From Cyanobacterium sp. Dongsha4 (GTDB taxonomy: Bacteria; Cyanobacteriota; Cyanobacteriia; Cyanobacteriales; Cyanobacteriaceae): a stretch of 64,000 nt of DNA. The notes beneath the pieces are model-generated. The model was not told the DNA's origin. It did no database searches and saw only the letters and a program-made list of their open reading frames with translations. This document shows, piece by piece, positions 7,474 to 16,426 of this stretch. Numbering within the stretch: position 1 is the first letter of the stretch; each line of letters opens with the position of its first letter. The DNA lies in NCBI RefSeq assembly GCF_036345015.1, contig NZ_CP084098.1, positions 2,555,326 to 2,619,325 on the forward strand, written 5' to 3'. The position numbers and the translations under genes were made by a program.

Positions 7474-9066
7474 CTATAAAAAATCTCCTTTAACAATGTC
7501 AAATTTTCCTGACAAATTAAATAAGGATTTTAGGGCTAATTCTTGAGCAATAGGCATTTGTCCATAGGAAAACACCCAAGGTATAGATTTTGGCATATGA
7601 GATAAAAACCAATTTTTAACATAAGGGCTACCGTAAATCACCACCCCTTGAAGATTATTTTGGGATAACAATTTCAGATAAACTTCCTGACTTTCAGGGG
7701 TTAAACCTGCCCTTCCTCGAAAGGGATTTCCTCGTAGAAAAATCTGTAACAGTAATGGTTGTTGAGCATTTTGCACAGAAAATAGATTATATTCATCAAA
7801 AACCCGACGATGATAACCCCTTGTTTGTGGTATTGTAATAGCGGGTGAACTGCGATCGAGATATTCACAGTTTAATAAATCTTCCACTACAACTAAATTT
7901 ATTCCCTCAGAGGCATTTTGAATGGGTATATTACCCCCTTTACTCATACTTTGGGCTAAAATTTCATTTATTACTTGACTGGCATCTGAACTATAAATGT
8001 TAGCCATAGAATGAGATTGAGAACTAACACCTTCACTAAATAGTTTTTGTTTTGCACAAGTAATCCTTGAATAACTTTCGTCAATGCGACTTTCCGATAA
8101 AATACCCGAATCTATGGCTTTAATTACTGATTTAATTGCTATCTCTGGATTATCGGGCATGAGTAAAATATCCGCCCCTGCCTGTAGTGCTTTAACGGCG
8201 ATTTCCTCTGAGGAAGCATATTTTTTTACTCCCCCCATAATTAAAGCATCGGTAATAATCAAACCCTCAAAACCCATTTTTTTCCGTAACAAATCCGTTA
8301 ACACCTTTGGCGAAAGAGTCGCAGGATTGTGGGAATCTAGGGCATTTACTAACAAATGGGCAGTCATAACGCTATCAACTTTTTCCTTGATAACCTTTTC
8401 AAAAGCACTTAATTCGAGGGATTGTAAACGCTCTAAACTATGATTAATAGTGGGTAAATCAAGATGAGAATCCGTTGCAGTGTCACCATGACCGGGAAAA
8501 TGTTTTGCACTTGTTAAGATAGGATAATTATGACAACCCCTAACAAAAGCAGAAGTTAAATCTTCCACAGTTTTTAATTTATCTCCAAAAGCACGAACAT
8601 TAATAACGGGATTATCAGAATTGTTATTAATATCTGTCACAGGGGCTAGAATCCAGTTAATACCAATAGCAAGGGCTTCTAGGGCAGTAATTTCTCCCAT
8701 TTTTTCAGCATATTTAATCCCCAAACTTGGATTCTCGTTGTAAATTTCCGCTAATGCCATAGGAGGGGGAAACCAAGACGCACCAGAAAATCTTTGCCCT
8801 ACTCCTTCCTCTATGTCGGCGGCAATAAATAAAGGTGTTTTCGCCCATGTTTGCAATTGTTGAGTGCGATAGGTAATTTCTGCACAGCTACCTCCTAATA
8901 AAATAACTCCACCTAAATTCAACTCTTCTATCCATTTTTTTAATTGAGGTTGAGTGGCTTCCCATGCGGGATAACGTATTTGATGATCAAAAATATAACC
9001 TGTGGTGCGTACAATAATTAGTTGTCCAATTTTTTCAGGCAGAGAGAGTTTTTCGACTGGTAACAT
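7474..9066 (-). CDS. Glycoside hydrolase family 3 protein, beta-N-acetylhexosaminidase-like
   Basis: A 530-residue GH3 enzyme. The N-terminal TIM barrel (about 1-340) has ADIEEGVGQRF, the GH3 NagZ-type acid/base motif KHFPGHGDTATDSHLDLP, and the nucleophile strand EGLIITDALIMGG. NagZ-type enzymes cleave beta-N-acetylglucosaminyl linkages in peptidoglycan turnover. The protein is longer than simple NagZ (about 340 residues). A C-terminal alpha/beta domain (about 370-530) resembles the second GH3 domain, as in other cyanobacterial and Bacillus NagZ relatives. No signal peptide is seen, so it is probably cytosolic. The gene stands alone, and substrate specificity is inference. Confidence 0.85.
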   Translation of the reverse strand: MLPVEKLSLPEKIGQLIIVRTTGYIFDHQIRYPAWEATQPQLKKWIEELNLGGVILLGGSCAEITYRTQQLQTWAKTPLFIAADIEEGVGQRFSGASWFPPPMALAEIYNENPSLGIKYAEKMGEITALEALAIGINWILAPVTDINNNSDNPVINVRAFGDKLKTVEDLTSAFVRGCHNYPILTSAKHFPGHGDTATDSHLDLPTINHSLERLQSLELSAFEKVIKEKVDSVMTAHLLVNALDSHNPATLSPKVLTDLLRKKMGFEGLIITDALIMGGVKKYASSEEIAVKALQAGADILLMPDNPEIAIKSVIKAIDSGILSESRIDESYSRITCAKQKLFSEGVSSQSHSMANIYSSDASQVINEILAQSMSKGGNIPIQNASEGINLVVVEDLLNCEYLDRSSPAITIPQTRGYHRRVFDEYNLFSVQNAQQPLLLQIFLRGNPFRGRAGLTPESQEVYLKLLSQNNLQGVVIYGSPYVKNWFLSHMPKSIPWVFSYGQMPIAQELALKSLFNLSGKFDIVKGDFL

Positions 9067-9280
9067 AGCTTAATCGATGAAAAATTAAGAATTATTTAAA
9101 ATCTTCTAGTATTTACTATACTCAGTGAAGGAATAAAATATTAATACGAACTCTACATCATAGAATAATAACTGCAAAATTCTTGTCTCTTGTTTATCCT
9201 CACTTAAACACTGTTTGAGTAGGTTTTTTTCAAGGCTAGTATCAAAATGTTTTACCCTCACCTCCAACTCCCTCCCACAG

Positions 9281-9668
9281 GCAGGGCTGTTTCATTCTAA
9301 AATTTTCTGGTTAAGGCAGGGGATACCTGAGTTCGGAGTTCGGAGTTCGGAGTTCGGAGTTAAAAGTAATAATTATTGACAAAAAAGCTCAATAAATTGA
9401 TTTTAAATGAGTTTTTCCTAAATTTAATAATTTTTTATTCCAAAATTGGCTCGATGATAACTCGAAGGCGCTTTATTTTTCGATACTTTTTTCATCGAAC
9501 TCAGTTGGGGAATAGGCACTCTTGCAATAGTTTTTAATGGTTTATGGTTATAAATTGATAATCTCAACATTTTTAACTACTTCTTAATCCTCAAAGCTCT
9601 AAAACCCTATATTCTTTTACTGGCAATAGTTTTAGCGTTTTTGTATTTCTACTTTGAAACCGCCCTGC
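9281..9668. mobile_element. 388-bp miniature inverted-repeat element with 9-bp target duplication
   Basis: The left end GCAGGGCTGTTTCA (9281-9294) and the inverted right end TGAAACCGCCCTGC (9655-9668) match at 13 of 14 positions. The nonamer CTCCCACAG lies immediately outside both ends (9272-9280 and 9669-9677), as a target-site duplication would. The interior has no transposase ORF, only a 30-codon open stretch near 9461-9553. The structure is that of a MITE or internally deleted insertion sequence. The parent IS family is not identified and no full-length relative is in this window. Confidence 0.8.
9329..9361. repeat. Heptamer tandem repeat (GAGTTCG)n
   Basis: Four full GAGTTCG units plus a partial one, nested inside the 388-bp miniature element. 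The unit differs from the GAGTTAG repeat at 401-433 by one base. Confidence 0.8.
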
Positions 9669-9812
9669 CTCCCACAGGGCGACGGGAGAGTTTTTCAAAT
9701 AATTGATTAATTAATCGTTAATAATTGCCGTATTTGTCACTACCTATTAGTTTTAGAAATTAATATTTCCAAGAATGAAAACATCCCCTGCTTTTTGAGT
9801 AATCTCTAATGA

Positions 9813-10349
9813 TTATTGATTATTTTCTCGAAAGCAGTAAGCACACATTCCCCAACGGTTTAATTCTCCCTCTGGGCAAAAACTTTGACAACAGGGGCAA
9901 GTAGAGTTATTTTTTGCTCTTTGTTTAATAATTTCAAACCATTGTTGCAGGGCTTCTTGAGGAGTTTCTGTAGGTTGTGTTATAAACTCCGTAGATTCAA
10001 CTAAACTGGGATGACTTAAGTTTGTTTCTGCTTCTGGAATGGGGGCAGTGTGTTGACTATACCATTTTCCAAAAACAAAATATATGTCTTTGATGGGATT
10101 TTGAATACGGCGATTAATTTTGATAATCAAGGTGCGTCTTTGTAAGGATAATTCTTGAGCCCATACTGCACTTTGAGTGGCGATGAAAAATACTTCTTCT
10201 TTAAGATAAATAGGAGATGTATGTTGTGCTATCTTTTGATTAACAATTTCATACCAGATTTTTTTTAACTCATAGTATCTTCTTTGTTTTTCCCATTGTG
10301 GTTGAGAGAGAATAGAATTTAGTAACTTATCGATCGAATTTAAGGTCAT
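9813..10349 (-). CDS. DUF721/DciA-like protein with C-terminal zinc ribbon
   Basis: A 178-residue protein. Residues about 1-90 carry the DUF721 (DciA) fold: IDKLLNSILSQPQWEKQRRY, WYEIVNQKIAQHTSPIYLKE, then VFFIATQSAVWAQELSLQR. DciA proteins assist loading of the replicative helicase in bacteria lacking DnaC. A roughly 50-residue linker leads to a C-terminal CPCC...CAYC four-cysteine cluster (residues about 150-175), a treble-clef or ribbon often seen in cyanobacterial members. The start codon lies only 10 bp from the divergent start at 10360, so promoters must overlap the neighbouring reading frames. Family assignment is good. The helicase-loading role is inferred. Confidence 0.75.
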   Translation of the reverse strand: MTLNSIDKLLNSILSQPQWEKQRRYYELKKIWYEIVNQKIAQHTSPIYLKEEVFFIATQSAVWAQELSLQRRTLIIKINRRIQNPIKDIYFVFGKWYSQHTAPIPEAETNLSHPSLVESTEFITQPTETPQEALQQWFEIIKQRAKNNSTCPCCQSFCPEGELNRWGMCAYCFRENNQ

Positions 10350-10359
10350 TATATAGATT

Positions 10360-11274
10360 ATGAGTAAAGTACCGATGTCAGTTCATCCCCTGATAAAAAA
10401 AATTATACAAAATTTAGATTTAGATCTTGGAGCAGAATTAAGACGCTATGAAAAGAATACAGTGGATAGTAATATTCTAATTCCTGAATTGATGGAAACT
10501 GAATCTATTGACTTGCCCTCGAATTCTAGTTCTTTAGTTTATCATCCTCCTCTCGATAACTATGATGAAGATGAGCCAATACCTGTTGCTTCCCGATTAA
10601 TAAGCCGCGATCGAACTTCCTTACTAGATTTAATCTTAACTCCTTGGGGAATTTTTGGAATAATTATATTTTTCGGAACAAATATTTTGATATTTTTAGG
10701 CATAAATAACTTTAATTTCAAAAGTCAAAACCAAGAAAAAGAAATTGTTGAACAGACTATAGAAGAGGAAAAAATTGTCAATGACATGACTCCAGAAACA
10801 GAAAAAAAAGATAGTAAAATGATAGAAGAAAATGAAGAAAAATTTCCTCCTTTACCCTCATCTCTTCCAAGTGCAGATAATAATGCAAATATTATGAATA
10901 ATATTCCTGCATCTCCTTATCCTGATTTAAAAACAGCTTTAATGAAGGAAATTAATAATAACGAATTAAGTGAATCCTCTTTACCATTACCGCCACCTTT
11001 ATTGGAAGAAAATTCAAATACATTACCGAGTCAAGATGAACCTATAGAGGTTAATTCATCATCTCCAAATAATCAAAAAAAAGAGTATATTGTATTAACT
11101 AATTATGAAAATATGACTCAATTTAGTAATATAAAAAAAGAAATTCCTAACGCTTTTATAACTAATATTGCAGGAGAAATGAAAATTCAATTAGGAGTTT
11201 TTAAAACGGAAATGGAAGCTAAAACAAAATCTCAACAATGGCAAAAACAAGGTATTAAGACCTTTTTGCAGTAA
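10360..11274 (+). CDS. Single-pass membrane protein with C-terminal SPOR-like domain
   Basis: A 304-residue protein. The cytosolic N-terminus is acidic. One membrane helix spans about residues 95-116 (TPWGIFGIIIFFGTNILIFL). A low-complexity Glu/Pro/Ser/Asn linker covers about 120-240. The C-terminal 60 residues (YIVLTNYENMTQF to WQKQGIKTFL) show the spacing of SPOR peptidoglycan-binding repeats, including IQLGVFKTEMEAKTKSQQW. This predicts a protein anchored in the inner membrane that touches septal or wall glycan, but SPOR sequences diverge strongly and this call is inference. An alternative start is the ATG at 10375. The gene is divergent from the DciA-like gene. Confidence 0.6.
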   Translation: MSKVPMSVHPLIKKIIQNLDLDLGAELRRYEKNTVDSNILIPELMETESIDLPSNSSSLVYHPPLDNYDEDEPIPVASRLISRDRTSLLDLILTPWGIFGIIIFFGTNILIFLGINNFNFKSQNQEKEIVEQTIEEEKIVNDMTPETEKKDSKMIEENEEKFPPLPSSLPSADNNANIMNNIPASPYPDLKTALMKEINNNELSESSLPLPPPLLEENSNTLPSQDEPIEVNSSSPNNQKKEYIVLTNYENMTQFSNIKKEIPNAFITNIAGEMKIQLGVFKTEMEAKTKSQQWQKQGIKTFLQ

Positions 11275-11379
11275 CTTATTTCTCTTAAAATTTTTTAATA
11301 TTAACTATCCTAATCTGACATAATTTTTATCTAAATACAGGACAAAAAAATACTAATCAGAGAAAAAGTAATATTAATC

Positions 11380-11832
11380 TTAATTGACTTTTAAAGTCCA
11401 ATCTTCTTCAATGGGTTCATAACCAATATCAATTTCCTCCTTTTCAATAATACTTCTAACTTTTTCAAAAACCTCTATTCCTTTAGGTCTAATAGCTGCA
11501 ATAATATATTCTTGATCTCGTTTTTCCCTAACATCTCTAATTAACTGCAAAAAAGCTGAATCAGAATTTTCCAGTTGATTTGTAGGAATAAATTCTTTAC
11601 TAGGATAAATAACCACCCCATCTTCCTTGCATTCTATATAACGAGGCTGTTTTTGTTGATTTGCACCATCTTCGCTTTGTGCAATAATCTTAACTTCAGG
11701 GTTAGAATCTAAAGTTTGAGTGCTTACTACAATAATTAATAAAATTAAACTGCCAATAGTACAAGCTAAAACCGAGAGAAATGGAAACAATTCTAGTTCT
11801 ATTTTTTTATGAGATTTTCTAGTCCTAGACAT
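11380..11832 (-). CDS. ExbD/TolR-like (or ZorB-like) single-pass membrane protein
   Basis: A 150-residue protein with a short basic N-terminus (MSRTRKSHKKIELELFPFL), one membrane helix (about 18-40, SVLACTIGSLILLIIVVSTQ) and a periplasmic alpha/beta domain, as in ExbD/TolR. It is encoded 66 bp downstream of a MotA/TolQ/ExbB-like gene on the same strand, so the two probably form an ion-driven motor or energiser. Oddly, the membrane helix has no aspartate at the place where ExbD, TolR and MotB carry the essential proton-binding residue. The nearest acids are the glutamates just before the helix. The OmpA-like peptidoglycan domain of MotB/ZorB is also absent. Confidence 0.65.
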   Translation of the reverse strand: MSRTRKSHKKIELELFPFLSVLACTIGSLILLIIVVSTQTLDSNPEVKIIAQSEDGANQQKQPRYIECKEDGVVIYPSKEFIPTNQLENSDSAFLQLIRDVREKRDQEYIIAAIRPKGIEVFEKVRSIIEKEEIDIGYEPIEEDWTLKVN

Positions 11833-11898
11833 AATGATATTTTGGATATTTAATTATATTTAAAGTTTCTTAATTTTAATAATTCTTCATTCTTCATT

Positions 11899-13332
11899 TT
11901 AGTTATCAATTTGTTCCACTAAACGAATAACTCTGGGTTTACTTAAATCCTGTAATGTGGGTTGAATACCCGTAATTTTGTCTTGAATATTGACCAATGT
12001 TTTTTCAATATCTCCAACATTATGTAAAACTTCGACTATTTTCTCTAGGTTAGATTGTAAAGATTTTAACTCAGCAATTCTAGCACTAGATGCTTCTAAA
12101 GAAGTAACTTTTTCTTCTAAACTGATGGCCGCTTTATTTAATTGTTGACTGATAGCTTGAGATGCTTCCACTAAACCTTGACTGTTAGTTTCGTTATTTT
12201 TTTGGACTAAATCCACTAATTCTTTTATGTTAGTAATTATGGACTGATTCAAATCATTTTGTTGTCCGAAGGTTTGAATAAATTTGTTTCTATCTTCTAA
12301 GATAGCGGCATTAACTTCTTTAATTGTATTAAGTAATTGTTGCTCTTGTTCATAAATTTTCTGAAACTGATTCACAAATTCTGTTACTAAATTTTTAGCG
12401 GCTTCTTGAGCATAAATTTGGGCGGGAGAAATCAATTCTTCTGGGGTGGGAAGTGCTTCTTTTATTGGTTTAATTAATTCTTCTTTTGTCGGTAATTTTT
12501 TCTCAAGGGTTGTATTGATTGTATTAATAATAACTTCTGTATTGAGGTCATTTTTCTCGCCAGTTTGTTTCTCATTTAAACGAGGTAAAATATAATCGTT
12601 AATATAAATATCTGTTGCTAAAAGTAAGTTTGATTCCATCCTTTCAATTAAAACAAGGGGAATCATTACAACCACAGATAACAATAAAGCCAATAGGGTG
12701 GTATCAAAAGCCACTGCCAAACCACTGGTAACAGTTCCTATACCTTCTTTTATTTGGTCTATTTCGGCGGTATTTTCCAAAAAGCCAGTAAAACCATTCA
12801 CCGCACTGCTAATACCTAATACTGTACCAATAAAGCCCAATAGAGGAATAGCCCATACTAAAATTCTTGGCACTGCGTAGGAAGATTCAGAGGCACTTAG
12901 ATAAAATGATGAATCATCAAGGGCAAAATCTGTAACGGTTTTTCTACTTCCTGAGTTGATATAGGCATTAATGACTCTCCTTAAGCGATTAGTTATCATG
13001 GTAGAGGTGCGAGATAAGTCTTCTTGAAGATGGAGAAGTTGCACTGATTGATGATTTTCAAAGGAAAATTCTTCGGGGATTCCTAACTTTTTAAAAACTT
13101 TATTTTCTTTGCTAATTTTTAGATATTTATCAATAGTAATAGTAATAACTAAAAAAGCACAAAAAACAGTTAAAAATTGGGTAAATCCTCTTTTTAATAA
13201 CAGCATTCCCACATAAGTTTCTTGAAAGGGTAAAGCCAAAACATAAATTAATATTGTGAGGACTAAGGCGGCAATTATTGTATTAAGAAAATTAATGTCT
13301 AATTCTTGACGGTTATTATTTTTTTGACCCAT
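11899..13332 (-). CDS. MotA/TolQ/ExbB-family channel protein with long coiled-coil tail
   Basis: A 477-residue protein. Two N-terminal membrane helices lie at about 15-70. The TolQ/ExbB signature occupies about 160-235: PLLGFIGTVLGISSAVNGF, a G-I-G-T-V-T-S-G-L-A-V-A-F-D-T-T stretch, and a fourth helix, TLLALLLSVVVMIPLVLIE. The C-terminal 230 residues are soluble and heptad-rich (about 250-460), predicting a long cytoplasmic coiled coil. This shape resembles ZorA-like motors more than the compact ExbB. The partner is the downstream ExbD-like gene. No ZorC/ZorD, TonB or Tol genes are adjacent, so the energised process is unknown. The start is the ATG at 13332. Confidence 0.75.
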   Translation of the reverse strand: MGQKNNNRQELDINFLNTIIAALVLTILIYVLALPFQETYVGMLLLKRGFTQFLTVFCAFLVITITIDKYLKISKENKVFKKLGIPEEFSFENHQSVQLLHLQEDLSRTSTMITNRLRRVINAYINSGSRKTVTDFALDDSSFYLSASESSYAVPRILVWAIPLLGFIGTVLGISSAVNGFTGFLENTAEIDQIKEGIGTVTSGLAVAFDTTLLALLLSVVVMIPLVLIERMESNLLLATDIYINDYILPRLNEKQTGEKNDLNTEVIINTINTTLEKKLPTKEELIKPIKEALPTPEELISPAQIYAQEAAKNLVTEFVNQFQKIYEQEQQLLNTIKEVNAAILEDRNKFIQTFGQQNDLNQSIITNIKELVDLVQKNNETNSQGLVEASQAISQQLNKAAISLEEKVTSLEASSARIAELKSLQSNLEKIVEVLHNVGDIEKTLVNIQDKITGIQPTLQDLSKPRVIRLVEQIDN

Positions 13333-13522
13333 GATTGCGAATATTAATAGTTTAGTTGAGAGTATATTTTACATTAGAATATTTCAAATAATAAATAAAT
13401 TTTATTGATGAAGAGTGATTTTTTCTTAATGTTTAAAGAAAGATTTGATTTGATTATAGATAGTAAATCAGAGATAATAATTTGGATAGGTAAATAGTAG
13501 CGTAAAAGCAAGAGAATTGATA

Positions 13523-14662
13523 ATGACAAAGAATGTTGGGGTAATTGGAGGTGGGCAATTAGCATGGATGATGGCTCTTGTTGCACCAAAAGAAAATATT
13601 AAAATTTATATTCAAACTCCTCATGAGACTGATTCGGCGGTGTGTTTAGGGGAAAGAACTATTTTTGCCCCAGTTGATGATGTTTCGGCAACAGCAGAGT
13701 TAGCAAAATATTGTGATGTAATAACTTTTGAAAATGAGTTTGTTGATTTGGAAGGTTTACAGTCTTTGGTGAGGGAAGGTGTGTGTTTTTATCCTCGTCT
13801 TACCAGTCTTTCTCCTTTGCTAGATAAATTTGATCAAAGGTCATTTTTTCAATCTCAGGGTTTTCCCGTGCCTCGTTTTTCTCTGTATGAGTCGGATTCG
13901 GATTTACAAAATTTTTCTTTTCCTTTAGTTTTAAAAGCTCGTCGTCATGGTTATGATGGACAGGGAACTGTAATTGTTAAAACTCCTTTTGAATTACAAT
14001 CAGCGTTGAAAAAATTTAAACAAACACCATTATTGATAGAGGAATTTATCCCCTTTGAGAAAGAATTAGCGGTAATGGCGGCAAGAAGTGCCACTGGAGA
14101 AATTAAAGTTTATCCTGTAGTAGAAACCTATCAAAAGAATCAAGTTTGCCGTTGGGTGATTGCCCCTGCTTTAATTAATCAGAATATTAGAGAAATAATA
14201 AGTGCGATCGCATCTAAATTATTAATAAGTTTAGACTATGTGGGAATATTAGGAATAGAATTTTTTATGAAGAATAATGGAGAGGTGTTAATTAATGAAG
14301 TTGCCCCTCGCACCCACAATTCTGGACACTATACCCTAGATGCTTGTGAAACTTCCCAATTTGCCATGCAACTACAGGCAATCACAGGAAAAAAATTAGG
14401 TAATACTAAATTAAAAAGCTCAGGTGCAGTGATGATTAACTTATTGGGGTATGAATCCGCCCAAAGTGAATATTTATCCCAAAGAAAAGAAATAGAGCAA
14501 CTAGGAGCATTTGTACACTGGTACGGTAAAACAGAATCTCGTCAAGGCAGAAAATTAGGTCATGTGACAGTATTATTAGACGAAAAATCACCTGAAAAAA
14601 TGTATCACCAAGCCCAAATGATGATCGAAAAAGTAGAATCTATTTGGTATCCCCAGAGGTAA
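13523..14662 (+). CDS. purK: 5-(carboxyamino)imidazole ribonucleotide synthase
   Basis: PurK is an ATP-grasp enzyme of de novo purine synthesis. It converts AIR, bicarbonate and ATP to N5-CAIR in the cytosol. The 379-residue protein starts MTKNVGVIGGGQLAWMM, a Rossmann-like loop typical of PurK. The ATP-grasp features are FPLVLKARRHGYDGQGTVIV, LLIEEFIPFEKELAVMAAR and the metal site EVAPRTHNSGHYTLDAC. I chose the ATG at 13523; a TTG six bases upstream is also in frame. The gene is divergent from the ExbB-like gene and is followed 127 bp later by the carotenoid oxygenase gene. No other pur gene is nearby. Confidence 0.92.
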   Translation: MTKNVGVIGGGQLAWMMALVAPKENIKIYIQTPHETDSAVCLGERTIFAPVDDVSATAELAKYCDVITFENEFVDLEGLQSLVREGVCFYPRLTSLSPLLDKFDQRSFFQSQGFPVPRFSLYESDSDLQNFSFPLVLKARRHGYDGQGTVIVKTPFELQSALKKFKQTPLLIEEFIPFEKELAVMAARSATGEIKVYPVVETYQKNQVCRWVIAPALINQNIREIISAIASKLLISLDYVGILGIEFFMKNNGEVLINEVAPRTHNSGHYTLDACETSQFAMQLQAITGKKLGNTKLKSSGAVMINLLGYESAQSEYLSQRKEIEQLGAFVHWYGKTESRQGRKLGHVTVLLDEKSPEKMYHQAQMMIEKVESIWYPQR

Positions 14663-14789
14663 TAAGAGGGAAATCGGGGCTTAGGGTATTGGGCTATTGG
14701 GGTATTAGGGGGAAATTAATTCTTGATTTAGCTGTTAGTTATAATAAGCTGTATGTAAAGAAATATTAAGTAATTTTACGAATATAACA

Positions 14790-16253
14790 ATGCAACAGCT
14801 AGAAAAACCAATTCAAAAACCATATAGCCTAGAAGACTGGCGAAAAGGTTACGAATCTCAAAAACAAGAATTAGAATATTGGGTTGAAGATATAGAAGGA
14901 GAAATTCCCCAAGAATTATCAGGTACACTATATCGCAATGGACCTGGATTTTTAGATGTATATGGAACACCTTTACAACATCCCTTTGATGGTGATGGTA
15001 TGATTACCGCTTTTACTTTTAATGAAGGTAAGTGTTTTTTTCGTAATCGATTCGTTAAAACCAAAGAATTTTTAGAAGAACAAAAAGCAGGTAAAATGCT
15101 TTACCGAGGTGTATTTGGTAGCCAAAAACCGGGGGGATGGTTAGCTAACTTATTTGACCTCAAAATTAAGAATATCGCCAATACTAATGTTATTCACTGG
15201 GGAGATAAACTTCTTGCTTTGTGGGAAGCCGCTCATCCTTATCACCTTAATCCCGAAAATCTCGAAACTGTAGGCTTAGATAACTTAGATGGCATTTTAG
15301 AGACTGGAGAGGTATTTTCTGCCCATCCTAGAATTGATCCTACTTCTAGTTTAAACAATGGAAAACCATCTTTAGTTAATTTTGGTGTCAAAACTGGACT
15401 TTCTAGCACCATTACTATCTATGAATTGGATGAAAAAGGCAAATTATTACAGAAATATAGTCATATCATTGACGGTTTTTCTTTTATTCACGATTTTGTA
15501 ATTACTCCTAACTACTGTATTTTTTTCCAGAATCCGACTACTTATAATCCCTTTCCTTTTCTTTTCGGTTTGAGAGGTGCAGGAGAATGCGTAAAATTTT
15601 TAGACAATCAACCCACCAAAATTATTCTTATCCCTCGTAATGCACCCCATAAAGATGTGATTACCTTGGAAACGGAGGCCGGATTTATTTTTCATCATGC
15701 CAATGCCTTTGAAGTAAATGAACAGGAAATTGTCGTTGACTCTATCTGTTATGCTAAACTAAGTCAAATTGATCCAGATACTAGCTACAAAGAAGTAGAT
15801 TTCGATAAACTAGCACCGGGTCAACTATGGCGTTTTCAACTTAACTTACAAGATGGTAAAGTTACGAAAAAATTAATTGATCCTCGTTGTGTAGAATTTC
15901 CCAGCATTCACCCCAATAAAGTAGGCAGAGATTATCGTTATCTGTTTATTGGTTCTGCTCATCATCCCACAGATAACGCTCCTTTACAAGCCTTACTCAA
16001 ATTAGATTTACAGACTAACGAACAACAATTCTATTCTTTTGCTCCGAAAGGTTTTGCCGGTGAACCTGTTTTTGTACCTAAAGCAAATCCTCAATCGGAA
16101 GATGACGGTTGGGTATTTAATCTTATCTATGATTCCAGTCGTAATAAATCCGATTTAGTTATTTTTGATGGTAAAGACATTTCTGCTCCTGTAGCTACTT
16201 TGCACTTAAAACAACATATACCCTATGGACTTCACGGTAGTTGGAAAAGTTAG
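14790..16253 (+). CDS. Carotenoid cleavage oxygenase (apocarotenoid-15,15'-oxygenase-like)
   Basis: This 487-residue non-heme iron enzyme of the RPE65/CCD family is close in length and sequence style to Synechocystis apocarotenoid oxygenase (ACO, about 490 residues). ACO cleaves apocarotenoids to retinal-type products. Early family motifs are GTLYRNGPGFLDVYG and HPFDGDGMITAF. Four iron-binding histidines are recognisable in their usual settings: SAHPRIDP, FSFIHDFVITP, FIFHHANAF and the C-terminal YGLHGSW (His about 482). There is no signal peptide. A hydrophobic patch could allow membrane contact as in ACO. The gene is monocistronic between purK and an IS1-like element. Confidence 0.9.
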   Translation: MQQLEKPIQKPYSLEDWRKGYESQKQELEYWVEDIEGEIPQELSGTLYRNGPGFLDVYGTPLQHPFDGDGMITAFTFNEGKCFFRNRFVKTKEFLEEQKAGKMLYRGVFGSQKPGGWLANLFDLKIKNIANTNVIHWGDKLLALWEAAHPYHLNPENLETVGLDNLDGILETGEVFSAHPRIDPTSSLNNGKPSLVNFGVKTGLSSTITIYELDEKGKLLQKYSHIIDGFSFIHDFVITPNYCIFFQNPTTYNPFPFLFGLRGAGECVKFLDNQPTKIILIPRNAPHKDVITLETEAGFIFHHANAFEVNEQEIVVDSICYAKLSQIDPDTSYKEVDFDKLAPGQLWRFQLNLQDGKVTKKLIDPRCVEFPSIHPNKVGRDYRYLFIGSAHHPTDNAPLQALLKLDLQTNEQQFYSFAPKGFAGEPVFVPKANPQSEDDGWVFNLIYDSSRNKSDLVIFDGKDISAPVATLHLKQHIPYGLHGSWKS

Positions 16254-16426
16254 TTGAGTAATGATTAAATAAGTAATCAGCAATATTGTGGATAGGAGAT
16301 AGGGGTTTGGGGAATTGGGGAAAATGACTATTCATCATCTCTCTTTTATCAAACGCTGCAAAAACTTGCAATTTGATAGATTCTATAACTATTGTATATC
16401 AATCCCTAGAAATAATATTGAGAGCT

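Larger units (their letters stand above)
9067..9812. other. Long spacer (746 bp) containing a miniature transposable element
   Basis: Between the GH3 gene and the DUF721 gene there is no convincing ORF. The centre (9281-9668) is the miniature element listed separately, and a heptamer tandem repeat is nested in it. The outer parts are AT-rich, with no hairpin or RNA gene recognised. Confidence 0.7.

Noticed and set aside
9461-9553. 30-codon ORF inside the 388-bp miniature element
   Set aside because: Too short, no start codon in a suitable place and no similarity to a transposase that I can recognise.
11380-13332. Zorya defence system
   Set aside because: The pair resembles ZorA/ZorB in shape, but there is no OmpA-like domain, ZorC or ZorD nearby, so only a motor-like pair can be claimed.
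13374-13589. 71-aa minus-strand ORF overlapping the purK start
   Set aside because: Low-complexity leucine/isoleucine translation of an A/T-rich promoter region and antisense to purK's conserved N-terminus.
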